From: Treponema sp.
Lineage (GTDB): Bacteria > Spirochaetota > Spirochaetia > Treponematales > Breznakiellaceae
DNA: 21,177 nt
Assembly: GCA_031255615.1 (NCBI GenBank)
Contig: JAIRSD010000001.1
Coordinates: 1-21,177 of the forward strand
Direction of reading: 5' to 3'
Within the stretch, counting starts at the first letter, position 1. Each line of letters begins with the position of its first letter. Position numbers and translations under genes: made by a program. Shown here piece after piece: positions 8,773 through 15,529 of the stretch. The notes below the pieces were generated by a model. It searched no databases. It worked only from the letters and a program-made list of their open reading frames with translations, and was not told the DNA's origin.

Positions 8773-8801
8773 TTGCAACACAAGCTATAGTGTGTTATCG
8801 T
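8773..8801 (+). promoter_or_regulatory. Candidate nrd operon promoter
   Basis: TTGCAA (8773-8778, four of six matches to -35) and TATCGT (8796-8801, four of six to -10) are separated by 17 bases. The spacer is filled by the NrdR-box match at 8778-8793, so a bound repressor would block RNA polymerase. The start would fall near 8808, about 65 bases before nrdR. Either box alone is weak; the arrangement is the main support. Confidence 0.45.
8778..8793. promoter_or_regulatory. NrdR box 1
   Basis: ACACAAGCTATAGTGT matches 14 of 16 positions of the NrdR-box consensus as I remember it (acaCwAtATaTwGtgt). Mismatches are only at the two central-left positions. It lies just upstream of nrdR-nrdD, where NrdR autoregulates and represses ribonucleotide reductase genes when dATP/ATP-loaded. 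Confidence 0.72.
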
Positions 8802-8819
8802 CTTTTTTATAGAAGAGAT

Positions 8820-8835
8820 ACGCTATATGTATGGT
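8820..8835. promoter_or_regulatory. Possible NrdR box 2
   Basis: ACGCTATATGTATGGT matches 12 of 16 positions of the same consensus. Its offset from box 1 is 42 bases, four helical turns, so both would lie on the same face of the DNA. NrdR usually binds paired boxes an integral number of turns apart. Weaker than box 1. Confidence 0.45.
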
Positions 8836-8873
8836 GCTATATATATCCATGTATGCAGGAAAGGCGGCCCCAG

Positions 8874-9335
8874 GTGAGATGTCCGCATTGCGGCAATTCC
8901 GACGACAAGGTCATTGAATCCCGCACGCTGGCCAACGGGGAGGCGATTCGGCGCCGCCGCGAGTGCAGCGGCTGCGGTTTCCGGTTTACCAGCTACGAAC
9001 GGATCGAGGACAAGCAGTTCATGGTTATCAAGCGGGACGGCCGCAGGGAACCTTTTGACCGGCGGAAGATAGAGCGGGGAGTGGGGCGGGCCTTGGAAAA
9101 ACGGCCCGTGTCCCCGATGATAATCGAAAGTCTGGTGAACCAGATCGAAGATCAGGCGGCGATCCTGGGCAAGGTGAACCACGAAATCAGCGCCTCCGGC
9201 ATCGGGGATCTGGTGCTGGAGAGGCTGGGAACTCTGGACAAAGTGGCGTATATCCGCTTCGCGTCCGTGTACCGGCACTTTGAGGACCTGGACGAGTTCG
9301 TCCGGGAGATACAAAAAATGGGGGATATCCCTTGA
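8874..9335 (+). CDS. nrdR: NrdR, nucleotide-sensing repressor of ribonucleotide reductase genes
   Basis: A 153-residue repressor with an N-terminal zinc ribbon (Cys3, Cys6, Cys31, Cys34) that binds DNA and an ATP-cone (about 49-139) that senses ATP/dATP. The start GTG 8874 gives the family-typical beginning RCPHCG and has AGGAAAGG nine bases upstream. The frame is open further upstream to 8790, but that would place 28 atypical residues before the zinc ribbon and overlap the operator. The end overlaps nrdD by four bases (TTGA), so the two are translationally coupled. It probably represses its own operon through the boxes at 8778-8793 and 8820-8835. Confidence 0.95.
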   Translation: MRCPHCGNSDDKVIESRTLANGEAIRRRRECSGCGFRFTSYERIEDKQFMVIKRDGRREPFDRRKIERGVGRALEKRPVSPMIIESLVNQIEDQAAILGKVNHEISASGIGDLVLERLGTLDKVAYIRFASVYRHFEDLDEFVREIQKMGDIP

Positions 9336-11407
9336 TCAAACAGGTGGTGAAACGTTCCGGGGCCGTCGAGGCCTACGACCGTTTCAAAATATTCAACGCG
9401 GTAAGCCGGGCCTTTGAGGCGGTGGCGAAGGATTCCCGGCGGCTGCTCAGCCGGCTTCCTCTGGAGGAGCAGGACAGGCGGACGGAGGCGGTTGCCAGCC
9501 GGGTGGAAGCCCTGTTGGAGGAGATGATGGGGGGGCGGCACCCCTCCTCCATCCCCGCCATCGAGGAAATTCAGGACCTGGTGGAGACCGCCCTTATCGA
9601 AAAGCAGGAAACCGAGGTTGCCAAGGCCTACATCCTGTACCGGGCGAAGCACGAGGCCCGGCGGGATCTTAAGAATCTGATGCTGGACATCGATTCCACC
9701 ATGGACGGCTACCTGCGGCAGTCCGACTGGCGGGTCAATGAAAACGCCAACGTAAACTACTCCCTGGGGGGGCTTATCCTCCATAATTCGGGGAGCATCA
9801 CCGCCAACTACTGGCTTAAGAACATCTATCCCCCGGAGATCGCCGACGCCCACCGGGATGCGGACTTCCATATCCACGATCTTTCCATGTTTTCCGGCTA
9901 CTGCGCCGGCTGGTCCCTGCGGCAGCTTATCACCGAGGGGCTGGGGGGGGTGGCGGACAAGATCACCAGCAAGCCGGCGAGGCATCTTTCCACCTTGATG
10001 CAGCAGGCGGTGAATTTTCTGGGTTGTCTACAGAACGAATGGGCCGGGGCCCAGGCTTTTAGTTCCTTTGACACCTACATCGCCCCCTTTGTAAAGGTAG
10101 ACGGGTTAAGCGACAGGGAGTTGAAGCAGTGCCTCCAGAGTTTCGTCTTCGGGGTGAACACCCCCAGCCGCTGGGGCAGCCAGGCCCCCTTTACCAACAT
10201 CACCCTGGACTGGGTCTGCCCCGCGGATCTGCGGGACCGGAAGGCCCTGACCGGGGGACGGGAAATGGATGTTACTTACGGGGACTGCCAGGCCGAAATG
10301 GACCGGGTAAACCGGATCTTTATCGAACTTATGCTGGAGGGGGACGCGGACGGCCGGGGTTTCCAGTACCCCATCCCCACCTATAACATCACCGCCGATT
10401 TTGACTGGGACAGCGACAACGCCCGGCTCCTTTTTGAAATGACCGCCCGCTACGGCACCCCCTATTTCCAGAATTTCATCAACTCCGATTTGAACCCCGA
10501 GGATGTCCGGTCCATGTGCTGCCGCCTGCAGTTGGACAAGCGGGAATTGCGGAAACGGGGGGGCGGCCTGTTTGGTTCCGACGAGCTTACCGGCTCCCTG
10601 GGGGTGGTAACCATCAACCTGCCCCGGATCGCCTACCTGGCGAAAGACCGGGGGGACTTTTACCGCCGCCTTGAAAGGCTCATGTCTCTGGCCAAGGAAA
10701 GCCTGGTTATCAAACGAAAGACCGTAAAAAGGCTGCTGGATTCGGGGCTTTTCCCCTATACCCGGCGTTACCTGGGGACCCTGGACAACCATTTTAACAC
10801 CATCGGCCTAGTGGGGATGAACGAGGCCCTGCGGAATTTCCTGGGGAAGGACCTGAGCATCGCCGCGCCGGAGGGCCGGTCTTTTGCCCTGGAGGTCCTG
10901 GGTTTTATGCGGGAAAGGCTGGCGGATTTCCAGGAGGAAACGGGGGAACTCTTTAACCTGGAGGCCACCCCGGCGGAATCGACCTCCTACCGGCTGGCGA
11001 AGCACGACAAGAACCGCTACCCGGACATCATCACCGCGGGAACCGGGGAACCCTACTACACCAACTCCACCCAGCTTCCCGTGATGGAAACCGAGGATAT
11101 CTTTGACGCCCTGGATCAGCAGGAAGCCCTGCAAGCCGCCTATACGGGGGGGACGGTTTTTCACGCCTTCCTGGGGGAGTCCATTGAAGACTGGCGGAGC
11201 TGCCGGGACTTGGTGCGGAGCATCGCCCGGAATTACCGGATCCCCTACTTCACCATTTCCCCCACCTTTTCGGTGTGCCCGATCCACGGCTACCTGCGGG
11301 GGGAGCATTTCCACTGCCCCAAATGCAGGGAAGAGCGGGAAACGGCGCTGCGGGAGGAAATCGCCGCTTTGGAACGGGAGCGGGAATTGATCCTGAAAAG
11401 TTCTTAG
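9332..11407 (+). CDS. nrdD: Anaerobic (class III) ribonucleotide reductase catalytic subunit, lacking its glycyl-radical loop
   Basis: It reduces ribonucleotides to deoxyribonucleotides without oxygen. An ATP-cone (about 1-95) begins IKQVVKRSG. The ten-stranded barrel follows, with Cys191 in GYCAGWS and the finger-loop pair Cys396-Cys397 in SMCCRLQLD, which should include the thiyl-radical cysteine. The C-terminal knuckle VCPIHGY...CPKC has Cys649, Cys662 and Cys665. Family members normally continue within a few residues into the glycyl-radical loop (RVxGY). Here the chain ends after a charged helix (REEIAALERERELIL) at residue 691 with no such motif. The missing piece is in the next gene. 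The start is TTG, preceded by GGGGGAT and overlapping the nrdR stop. The CCR finger and the redoxin downstream fit a thioredoxin-using rather than formate-using subtype (inference). Confidence 0.95.
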   Translation: MIKQVVKRSGAVEAYDRFKIFNAVSRAFEAVAKDSRRLLSRLPLEEQDRRTEAVASRVEALLEEMMGGRHPSSIPAIEEIQDLVETALIEKQETEVAKAYILYRAKHEARRDLKNLMLDIDSTMDGYLRQSDWRVNENANVNYSLGGLILHNSGSITANYWLKNIYPPEIADAHRDADFHIHDLSMFSGYCAGWSLRQLITEGLGGVADKITSKPARHLSTLMQQAVNFLGCLQNEWAGAQAFSSFDTYIAPFVKVDGLSDRELKQCLQSFVFGVNTPSRWGSQAPFTNITLDWVCPADLRDRKALTGGREMDVTYGDCQAEMDRVNRIFIELMLEGDADGRGFQYPIPTYNITADFDWDSDNARLLFEMTARYGTPYFQNFINSDLNPEDVRSMCCRLQLDKRELRKRGGGLFGSDELTGSLGVVTINLPRIAYLAKDRGDFYRRLERLMSLAKESLVIKRKTVKRLLDSGLFPYTRRYLGTLDNHFNTIGLVGMNEALRNFLGKDLSIAAPEGRSFALEVLGFMRERLADFQEETGELFNLEATPAESTSYRLAKHDKNRYPDIITAGTGEPYYTNSTQLPVMETEDIFDALDQQEALQAAYTGGTVFHAFLGESIEDWRSCRDLVRSIARNYRIPYFTISPTFSVCPIHGYLRGEHFHCPKCREERETALREEIAALERERELILKSS

Positions 11408-11526
11408 CAGGCGGCGGGGCTGCTCGGGAACTCCGGTTTCCGGCGGCCCGCGCGTTTGCATAGTTTTGATCTTTACAAAACAAGTTATGGTAAAAAAATT
11501 TGCGCGGAACAGAGGAGTAATGCGAC
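11408..11526 (+). other. AT-rich spacer between nrdD and the glycyl-radical gene
   Basis: The stretch 11455-11503 is markedly AT-rich in a GC-rich neighbourhood and holds promoter-like words (TTGATC 11466-11471, TATGGT 11486-11491, only 14 bases apart). A separate promoter for the small subunit is possible but not convincing. GAGGAG at 11512-11517 is a strong ribosome binding site for ATG 11527. An in-frame TAA at 11518-11520 separates that frame from anything upstream. Confidence 0.4.
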
Positions 11527-12033
11527 ATGAGGACCCTTGAGGAAGTGGAAAAAGATTTGGCCCGGGCCAGGGAATCCCTCGCGGCGGCGGAAGGAACGGT
11601 TGCGGAGGTGTACAGCCGGATCGTGGGCTATTACCGTTCAGTGCGAAACTGGAACCGGGGCAAGCGGGAGGAATACGGCGAGCGGCGGCTCTACGACCTG
11701 TCCCGGCTGGAATATGCCAGTCCGGCGGGCCCCGCCGCCCCTGCGCCGGCCCCGGACTCCGGGGAGGAAGCCCTCCGGGCCGGAGAAGGCGCCAGGGTGC
11801 TTCTCTTTTGGCGCCCCGCCTGCCCGGCCTGTCCTTCCGCCAAAGAAGCGGCGGGGCGGCTGGGAATTCCGGTGGACCTGGTAAACGCCGATACGGAATC
11901 CGGCTTTGTCGAAGCCCGGCGGAGGAAGGTCCTGGCCACCCCCACGGCCATTTTCCTTTCGCCGTCGGGGGCGGAGATCGGCAGGGCCCTGGACTCCCGT
12001 TCCATCGCGGCCTTCGGTAAAGCCGTGGTATAG
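11527..12033 (+). CDS. Detached glycyl-radical domain of NrdD fused to a CPAC redoxin
   Basis: A 168-residue two-domain protein. Residues 1-25 form a charged helix. Residues 26-57 (EVYSRIVGYY, then NWNRGKREEYGERRLYD) are what normally ends NrdD; Gly34 is the predicted radical site. A Pro/Ala linker (about 64-88) joins a thioredoxin/glutaredoxin-like domain with the redox pair Cys99-Pro-Ala-Cys102 after strand VLLFW and a cis-proline loop ATPT (Pro139). I infer that NrdG activates Gly34 here, the subunit docks on truncated NrdD, and CPAC re-reduces the active-site cysteines. GrcA (YfiD), which replaces a damaged radical domain of pyruvate formate-lyase, is the nearest known analogue. It is a genuine gene: own GAGGAG and ATG, a stop just upstream, and a frame different from nrdD. 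No known symbol. Confidence 0.9.
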   Translation: MRTLEEVEKDLARARESLAAAEGTVAEVYSRIVGYYRSVRNWNRGKREEYGERRLYDLSRLEYASPAGPAAPAPAPDSGEEALRAGEGARVLLFWRPACPACPSAKEAAGRLGIPVDLVNADTESGFVEARRRKVLATPTAIFLSPSGAEIGRALDSRSIAAFGKAVV

Positions 12034-12146
12034 GCCCGAAGGGGGGCCGCTTGCCGAAGGGCCGCAGGGGACGTTTCGCTATCGGGAAACGGCGCAGCCC
12101 ATAGGCGGCGGCGGACGGCCCCATCCGGGGGGACGGGAATTAAGAA

Positions 12147-12914
12147 ATGCTCATCCTGCGAAAGACCAGCCTGGTAGATTACCCAGGGAAGGTTTCCGCG
12201 GTTCTGTTCCTCCCCGGCTGCAACCTCCGCTGCCCCTGGTGTCAAAACCGGGAACTGGTCCTCCGGGGCGGCCCCGCCGATGCTTCTGATCCGGGGGGAG
12301 GGGGGGAGCGCTTTATTTCCCGGGACGAGGCCCTGGCCTTCGTCAAAAAACGCCGGAACCTGCTGGGAGGAGTGGTCCTATCCGGGGGGGAGCCGACGAT
12401 TCACCCGGATCTGGGGGCCCTTATCGGCGGGATCCGTTGTCTTGGGCTTCCGGTGAAACTCGACACCAACGGGATGAATCCGGGGGCGCTCAAGAAACTT
12501 TTTGGGGACCGGGAATCCCGGCCCGATTATATCGCACTGGACCTTAAACTGGCCCCCCGCCGCTACGGGGCCTTGCTGCCGCCGGGGGCGGCGGCAAGGC
12601 CCCCCTTCGATCCCGCCGCCGCCATTGTCGAGAGCGCCGCCCTGATCCGCGATGCCGGAATTCCCCATGAATACCGCAGCCTGGCCCTGCCGGGCGGTTT
12701 TTTCGACGTTGGCGATATGGAGGCCCTTGCCCCCCTGGTCCACGGCGGCCCCTGGCATTTCCGGTCCTTTCGGCCGGGAAACTGTCTGGACCCCGCCTGG
12801 GATTCCCTCCCCCCGCCGGGGGAGCGGGAGGCCGCCGCGCTGGCGGAAAGGGCGGCCCGTTGTCTGGACCGCGGTTCCCCGGAGGGCGGCGGGCAGGGTG
12901 CGGCGGGGGATTAG
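12147..12914 (+). CDS. nrdG: Anaerobic ribonucleotide reductase activase (radical SAM)
   Basis: A radical SAM enzyme of 255 residues that uses a 4Fe-4S cluster and S-adenosylmethionine to place the glycyl radical on its reductase. The cluster cysteines are Cys25, Cys29 and Cys32 in GCNLRCPWC, and the SAM-binding SGGEP lies at 79-83. DYPGK near residue 11 is typical of the NrdG/PFL-activase-like group. It follows the glycyl-radical gene by 113 bases in the same direction. Its length and sequence suit the longer NrdG2-like type more than the short E. coli NrdG (about 154 residues). Its substrate here is probably the separate subunit encoded just upstream. The last ~25 residues are Gly/Ala-rich and run into repeat-rich DNA. 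Confidence 0.9.
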   Translation: MLILRKTSLVDYPGKVSAVLFLPGCNLRCPWCQNRELVLRGGPADASDPGGGGERFISRDEALAFVKKRRNLLGGVVLSGGEPTIHPDLGALIGGIRCLGLPVKLDTNGMNPGALKKLFGDRESRPDYIALDLKLAPRRYGALLPPGAAARPPFDPAAAIVESAALIRDAGIPHEYRSLALPGGFFDVGDMEALAPLVHGGPWHFRSFRPGNCLDPAWDSLPPPGEREAAALAERAARCLDRGSPEGGGQGAAGD

Positions 12915-12947
12915 GGGCGGAGGCCGCGCCGCCGGGGAGGCGACAGG

Positions 12948-13019
12948 CCGGCATGGATGCCGGACCGGAGGGGGCGGCCGGGGGGCTTTGGGGGGAGCCG
13001 CCGCGCGGAGCGCGGCGGC
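12948..13019. repeat. Hairpins upstream of repeat copy 3
   Basis: CCGGC-ATGGAT-GCCGG (12948-12963) has the same kind of loop as the ATGGAG hairpins at 8386-8413 and 8484-8501. A ten-base-pair hairpin GCCGCCGCGC/GCGCGGCGGC (12997-13006/13010-13019) with loop GGA follows. They lie in the gap between the convergent nrd and carbohydrate operons. Neither has a T-run, so they are not clear terminators. Confidence 0.6.
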
Positions 13020-13038
13020 GCTGCATCGGGAGCGATCA

Positions 13039-13176
13039 GGCGGAGATCCGCAGGGATGCGGATCTCCGCCCGCGCAAGGGATAGGAGGGGTGCGGAGCAG
13101 CCACGCCGCAGGCGGGGCCGGAGGCGAAGCCGCAGCCCCGGATAGCCCGGTCCCCGGCTCCGCCGGGGATGCGCCC
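13039..13176 (+). repeat. Three-hairpin mosaic intergenic repeat, copy 3
   Basis: Hairpin one is a perfect 13-bp stem (13039-13051/13058-13070) with loop AGGGAT. The linker CGCGCAAGGGATAGGAGGGG (13071-13090) follows, then a less regular GC-rich middle segment. CGGATAGCCCGGT (13139-13151) leads into a CCCCGG/CCGGGG hairpin (13152-13168) and the ending ATGCGCCC. It has the same orientation as copy 2, so the pair forms direct repeats around the nrd operon. I see no gene in 12915-13229. Confidence 0.8.
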
Positions 13177-13229
13177 GTCACAGGCGATAATATATGCGGC
13201 AGGCGGATTTCACGATGCCGGAGGGAGGC

Positions 13230-14435
13230 TTATCTGAGCAGTTCCGCCCCCATGACGGATACGTTGTAGACGGGGGCGTAGAAGCTGGTCAGGAAGTATA
13301 TGATTCGTCCGTTGTCTTCGGTGAAGGCCGGGTGCATGAAGGCGCCGTAGAGGCCGGGATAATCGGACTGCCTGGCGATGATGTGGGCCGGGCTGAAGGG
13401 TCCTTCGGGGAGCCGGGAACTTCGGATGACGAGGTTCTCGCCGGAAAGACAGGCGGCGAGCCATTCCTCCAGATAGGGGTTGTACATCACCGAAAGTTCT
13501 CCCGCCGGTCCCGGTATGACGGCGGCGGCGTGTTCCTCCGCCTCCCCGCCGCTCCGGTACAGGGGCCGTCCCTCCTCAAGGCCGATGAAATATTCGTAGG
13601 CGGCCCTGTCTTCGACCTGCCCTTCCCGAACCCGCATAAGCCCCGCCGGACCGCCGCGGCCTCCGCCGATTCCGTAAAAGTAAAGCCAGCCTTGATGCCG
13701 GACGGGGCAGAGCTGGACAAAGAGGCCCGCCCCGTCCCAGCGCAGATCCTCCAGTTTTTCCCAGCTTTGGCCGTTGTTGAGGCTCCGGGCTATGCCGCCG
13801 TAATTGCAGTCCCAGCGGCCCGGGGGGCCCCAGCGGCGGACCGACATATAGCAAAGATAGAGGGCCTCCCCTATTGAAAAACCGCCGGTGGGGATCACCG
13901 TCATTTCAAGGTTGTCCCGCTTCCGGGAGTGGAGTATTTCGATGGCCCGCCGGTTTACCCGGGTGCTGATCATCCGGTCAAAGAGGATGCCGTCGGAGGC
14001 GTCCCGGTCCCTGGTGACGGCGAGGACGTTGCTCCGCCAGTCTCCCGAAAAATCGGGGCCGGAAAAAGTATCTCCGAAGGCAATGAATAAATCCTCCCCC
14101 TTATCGAATATTATCCCCAGGTCCGTGCCGAAAACATGGTAATTGCTGAAGGTCCGGTTGATCGAATACTCGCCGGTCAGGGCCTCTACGATGCGGACAT
14201 CCCGCAGGCCCTTGAGGTTATAGGGAAAGTCCTTTCCCCGGGCCGGATAGTTCAAACGCTTTTGCCGGTACTCATTGAAACGGGCTTCCCCGGGATCCGC
14301 CGCCGGGGATTCCGGGGCGGCCGCTTCCGCCGGAGCGGGGCCGGGGCTTTCCGCCCCTTTCCCCCGGCAGGAAAGGAAGCAGAGCGCCGCCCCCAGGATC
14401 AACGCCGCCTGTTTCACGGCTCTCCCCACTTCCAT
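13230..14435 (-). CDS. DUF4185 (GH183-type) lipoprotein, putative glycan-cleaving enzyme
   Basis: A 401-residue exported protein. The N-terminus has a signal peptide ending in the lipobox FLSC (Cys23), so it should be lipid-anchored. A Pro/Ala-rich linker (about 25-50) precedes the catalytic domain. The segment FSNYHVFGTDLGI followed by FIAFGDTFSG is the hallmark I associate with DUF4185. Members of that family have been reported as endo-D-arabinanases (GH183); I recall this and could not check it. Start: ATG 14435 has GAGG five bases upstream. An in-frame GTG at 14417 has GGGGAG upstream and overlaps the DUF2961 stop as GTGA, and is equally plausible. Last gene of the leftward carbohydrate operon. 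Confidence 0.8.
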   Translation of the reverse strand: MEVGRAVKQAALILGAALCFLSCRGKGAESPGPAPAEAAAPESPAADPGEARFNEYRQKRLNYPARGKDFPYNLKGLRDVRIVEALTGEYSINRTFSNYHVFGTDLGIIFDKGEDLFIAFGDTFSGPDFSGDWRSNVLAVTRDRDASDGILFDRMISTRVNRRAIEILHSRKRDNLEMTVIPTGGFSIGEALYLCYMSVRRWGPPGRWDCNYGGIARSLNNGQSWEKLEDLRWDGAGLFVQLCPVRHQGWLYFYGIGGGRGGPAGLMRVREGQVEDRAAYEYFIGLEEGRPLYRSGGEAEEHAAAVIPGPAGELSVMYNPYLEEWLAACLSGENLVIRSSRLPEGPFSPAHIIARQSDYPGLYGAFMHPAFTEDNGRIIYFLTSFYAPVYNVSVMGAELLR

Positions 14436-15502
14436 TTTTCCTCATCGACGGGAAGCCGCAGCTCCACCGGAAGAATCTGTTCAAAGATCCGGTGGGGTTC
14501 GGTTTGATACCAGTAGGCGGTGGAGCTTATGTCGTCGCTGCGGTGGTTGGCGTGGCCGTGTTCAATGGTGGCCCGGATCGACCTGGTGAACATGACGGGG
14601 TCCTGAATGTGGTAGCGGTAATAGCTGATCTTTCCCTTCCAGTTGTCCTCTCCCCCCAGGATAAGCCCGTGGTAGGGGGCGCAGTAGCTTTGGGTAGGGC
14701 ACCAGGCCATGTTCACATAATCCTCGGTCCCCGTGCCGTGCAGACGCGGGGGCCAGGGTTCCCCGTCGATGAAGAACATATCGTCCCCCTCTCCGGGCCA
14801 ATCCCAGAGGGCGCTTTTGCCGAGGTTGTGTATGTTGATATTGGCCCCCACATAGTGGCCGGACCCCTCCGCCTCCATAAGGACGTAGTTGCCGCCGCCG
14901 TCCCGGTTTTCCCCGCCGAAACAGTAATCCCGGCGGCTTGGGAATTCTTCCGGGTCCTTTCCCTTCGTCGGGTTTTCCCGCCGCCACTGGGCGTGAAAAC
15001 GCAGGGCCGAATCGGGGAGGCCGGGAGTCAATTCGTAGTCAACGTAGTAATACACGATCAGGGTGGATTCACATTCGTTGGTTATGGTCAAAAGGGCCCG
15101 CTCCGCAAAGGGCATGGGAAACCAGCAGTTAAAGGCCTTCCCGTCCTGGGGGCTCATTTGCAGGGGGGCGGAGACAAAATTCCTGGTCATGCCGTGGCCC
15201 ATACCGAAAAAATCGCCAACCGGCGCCTCAACGCTGGGGGACTCCTCGTTATCCCAGTAAAAACGGAACAGGGCCTTGCGGAGGGAGTATTGTTCCTGCA
15301 CAAACCCGTCGTTGGCAAGGGTTACCCAGATGTGGGTGATGAGTCCCGGCCCCCGTAAATCCGCGACAGCCGCGGTGTCGCCGCTCTTAATGTATATCCG
15401 GTCGTCGTTTCCCCCGGCCCGGTCATAGGAAGATTCCCGCATCCGCCGGGAATCCCGCTTTAGAAAAATATTGGACAAACCGGCGGTTGAAAACACGTTC
15501 AT
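14414..15502 (-). CDS. DUF2961 / GH172-family glycoside hydrolase
   Basis: A 362-residue protein without signal peptide, so cytoplasmic. DUF2961 features are clear: DLRGPGLITHIWVT (48-61), a GEGDD segment (237-241), HGTGTEDYVN (255-264, with Glu260) and the C-terminal IRATIEHGHANHRSDDISS stretch. DUF2961 members are classed as GH172 and reported to act on alpha-D-fructofuranosides or D-arabinofuranosides; this is recalled knowledge. Glu238 and Glu260 are candidate catalytic acids. AAGGAGG lies seven bases before ATG 15502. Its end overlaps the DUF4185 gene. The likely role is to trim oligosaccharides imported by the adjoining ABC transporter. The exact sugar is not shown by the sequence. Confidence 0.88.
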   Translation of the reverse strand: MNVFSTAGLSNIFLKRDSRRMRESSYDRAGGNDDRIYIKSGDTAAVADLRGPGLITHIWVTLANDGFVQEQYSLRKALFRFYWDNEESPSVEAPVGDFFGMGHGMTRNFVSAPLQMSPQDGKAFNCWFPMPFAERALLTITNECESTLIVYYYVDYELTPGLPDSALRFHAQWRRENPTKGKDPEEFPSRRDYCFGGENRDGGGNYVLMEAEGSGHYVGANINIHNLGKSALWDWPGEGDDMFFIDGEPWPPRLHGTGTEDYVNMAWCPTQSYCAPYHGLILGGEDNWKGKISYYRYHIQDPVMFTRSIRATIEHGHANHRSDDISSTAYWYQTEPHRIFEQILPVELRLPVDEEKWKWGEP

Positions 15503-15529
15503 AACCCAGCCTCCTTATCTTATGTTGGT

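Noticed and set aside
8313..8783. A 156-residue open frame on the minus strand, and others in the same gap
   Set aside because: They run through perfect hairpins of the repeat element, and their residues follow the palindromes. No ribosome binding site or family resemblance.
8786..8791. TATAGT as the -10 box of nrdR
   Set aside because: The only nearby -35 match (8773-8778) is seven bases away; TATCGT at 8796-8801 has the right spacing.
11405..11529. A frameshift or sequencing error splitting an ordinary nrdD
   Set aside because: The two frames are separated by about 119 bases with stops in both, the second gene has its own GAGGAG and ATG with a TAA just before it, and the first gains an extra helix. 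An error would leave contiguous homology, which is not seen.
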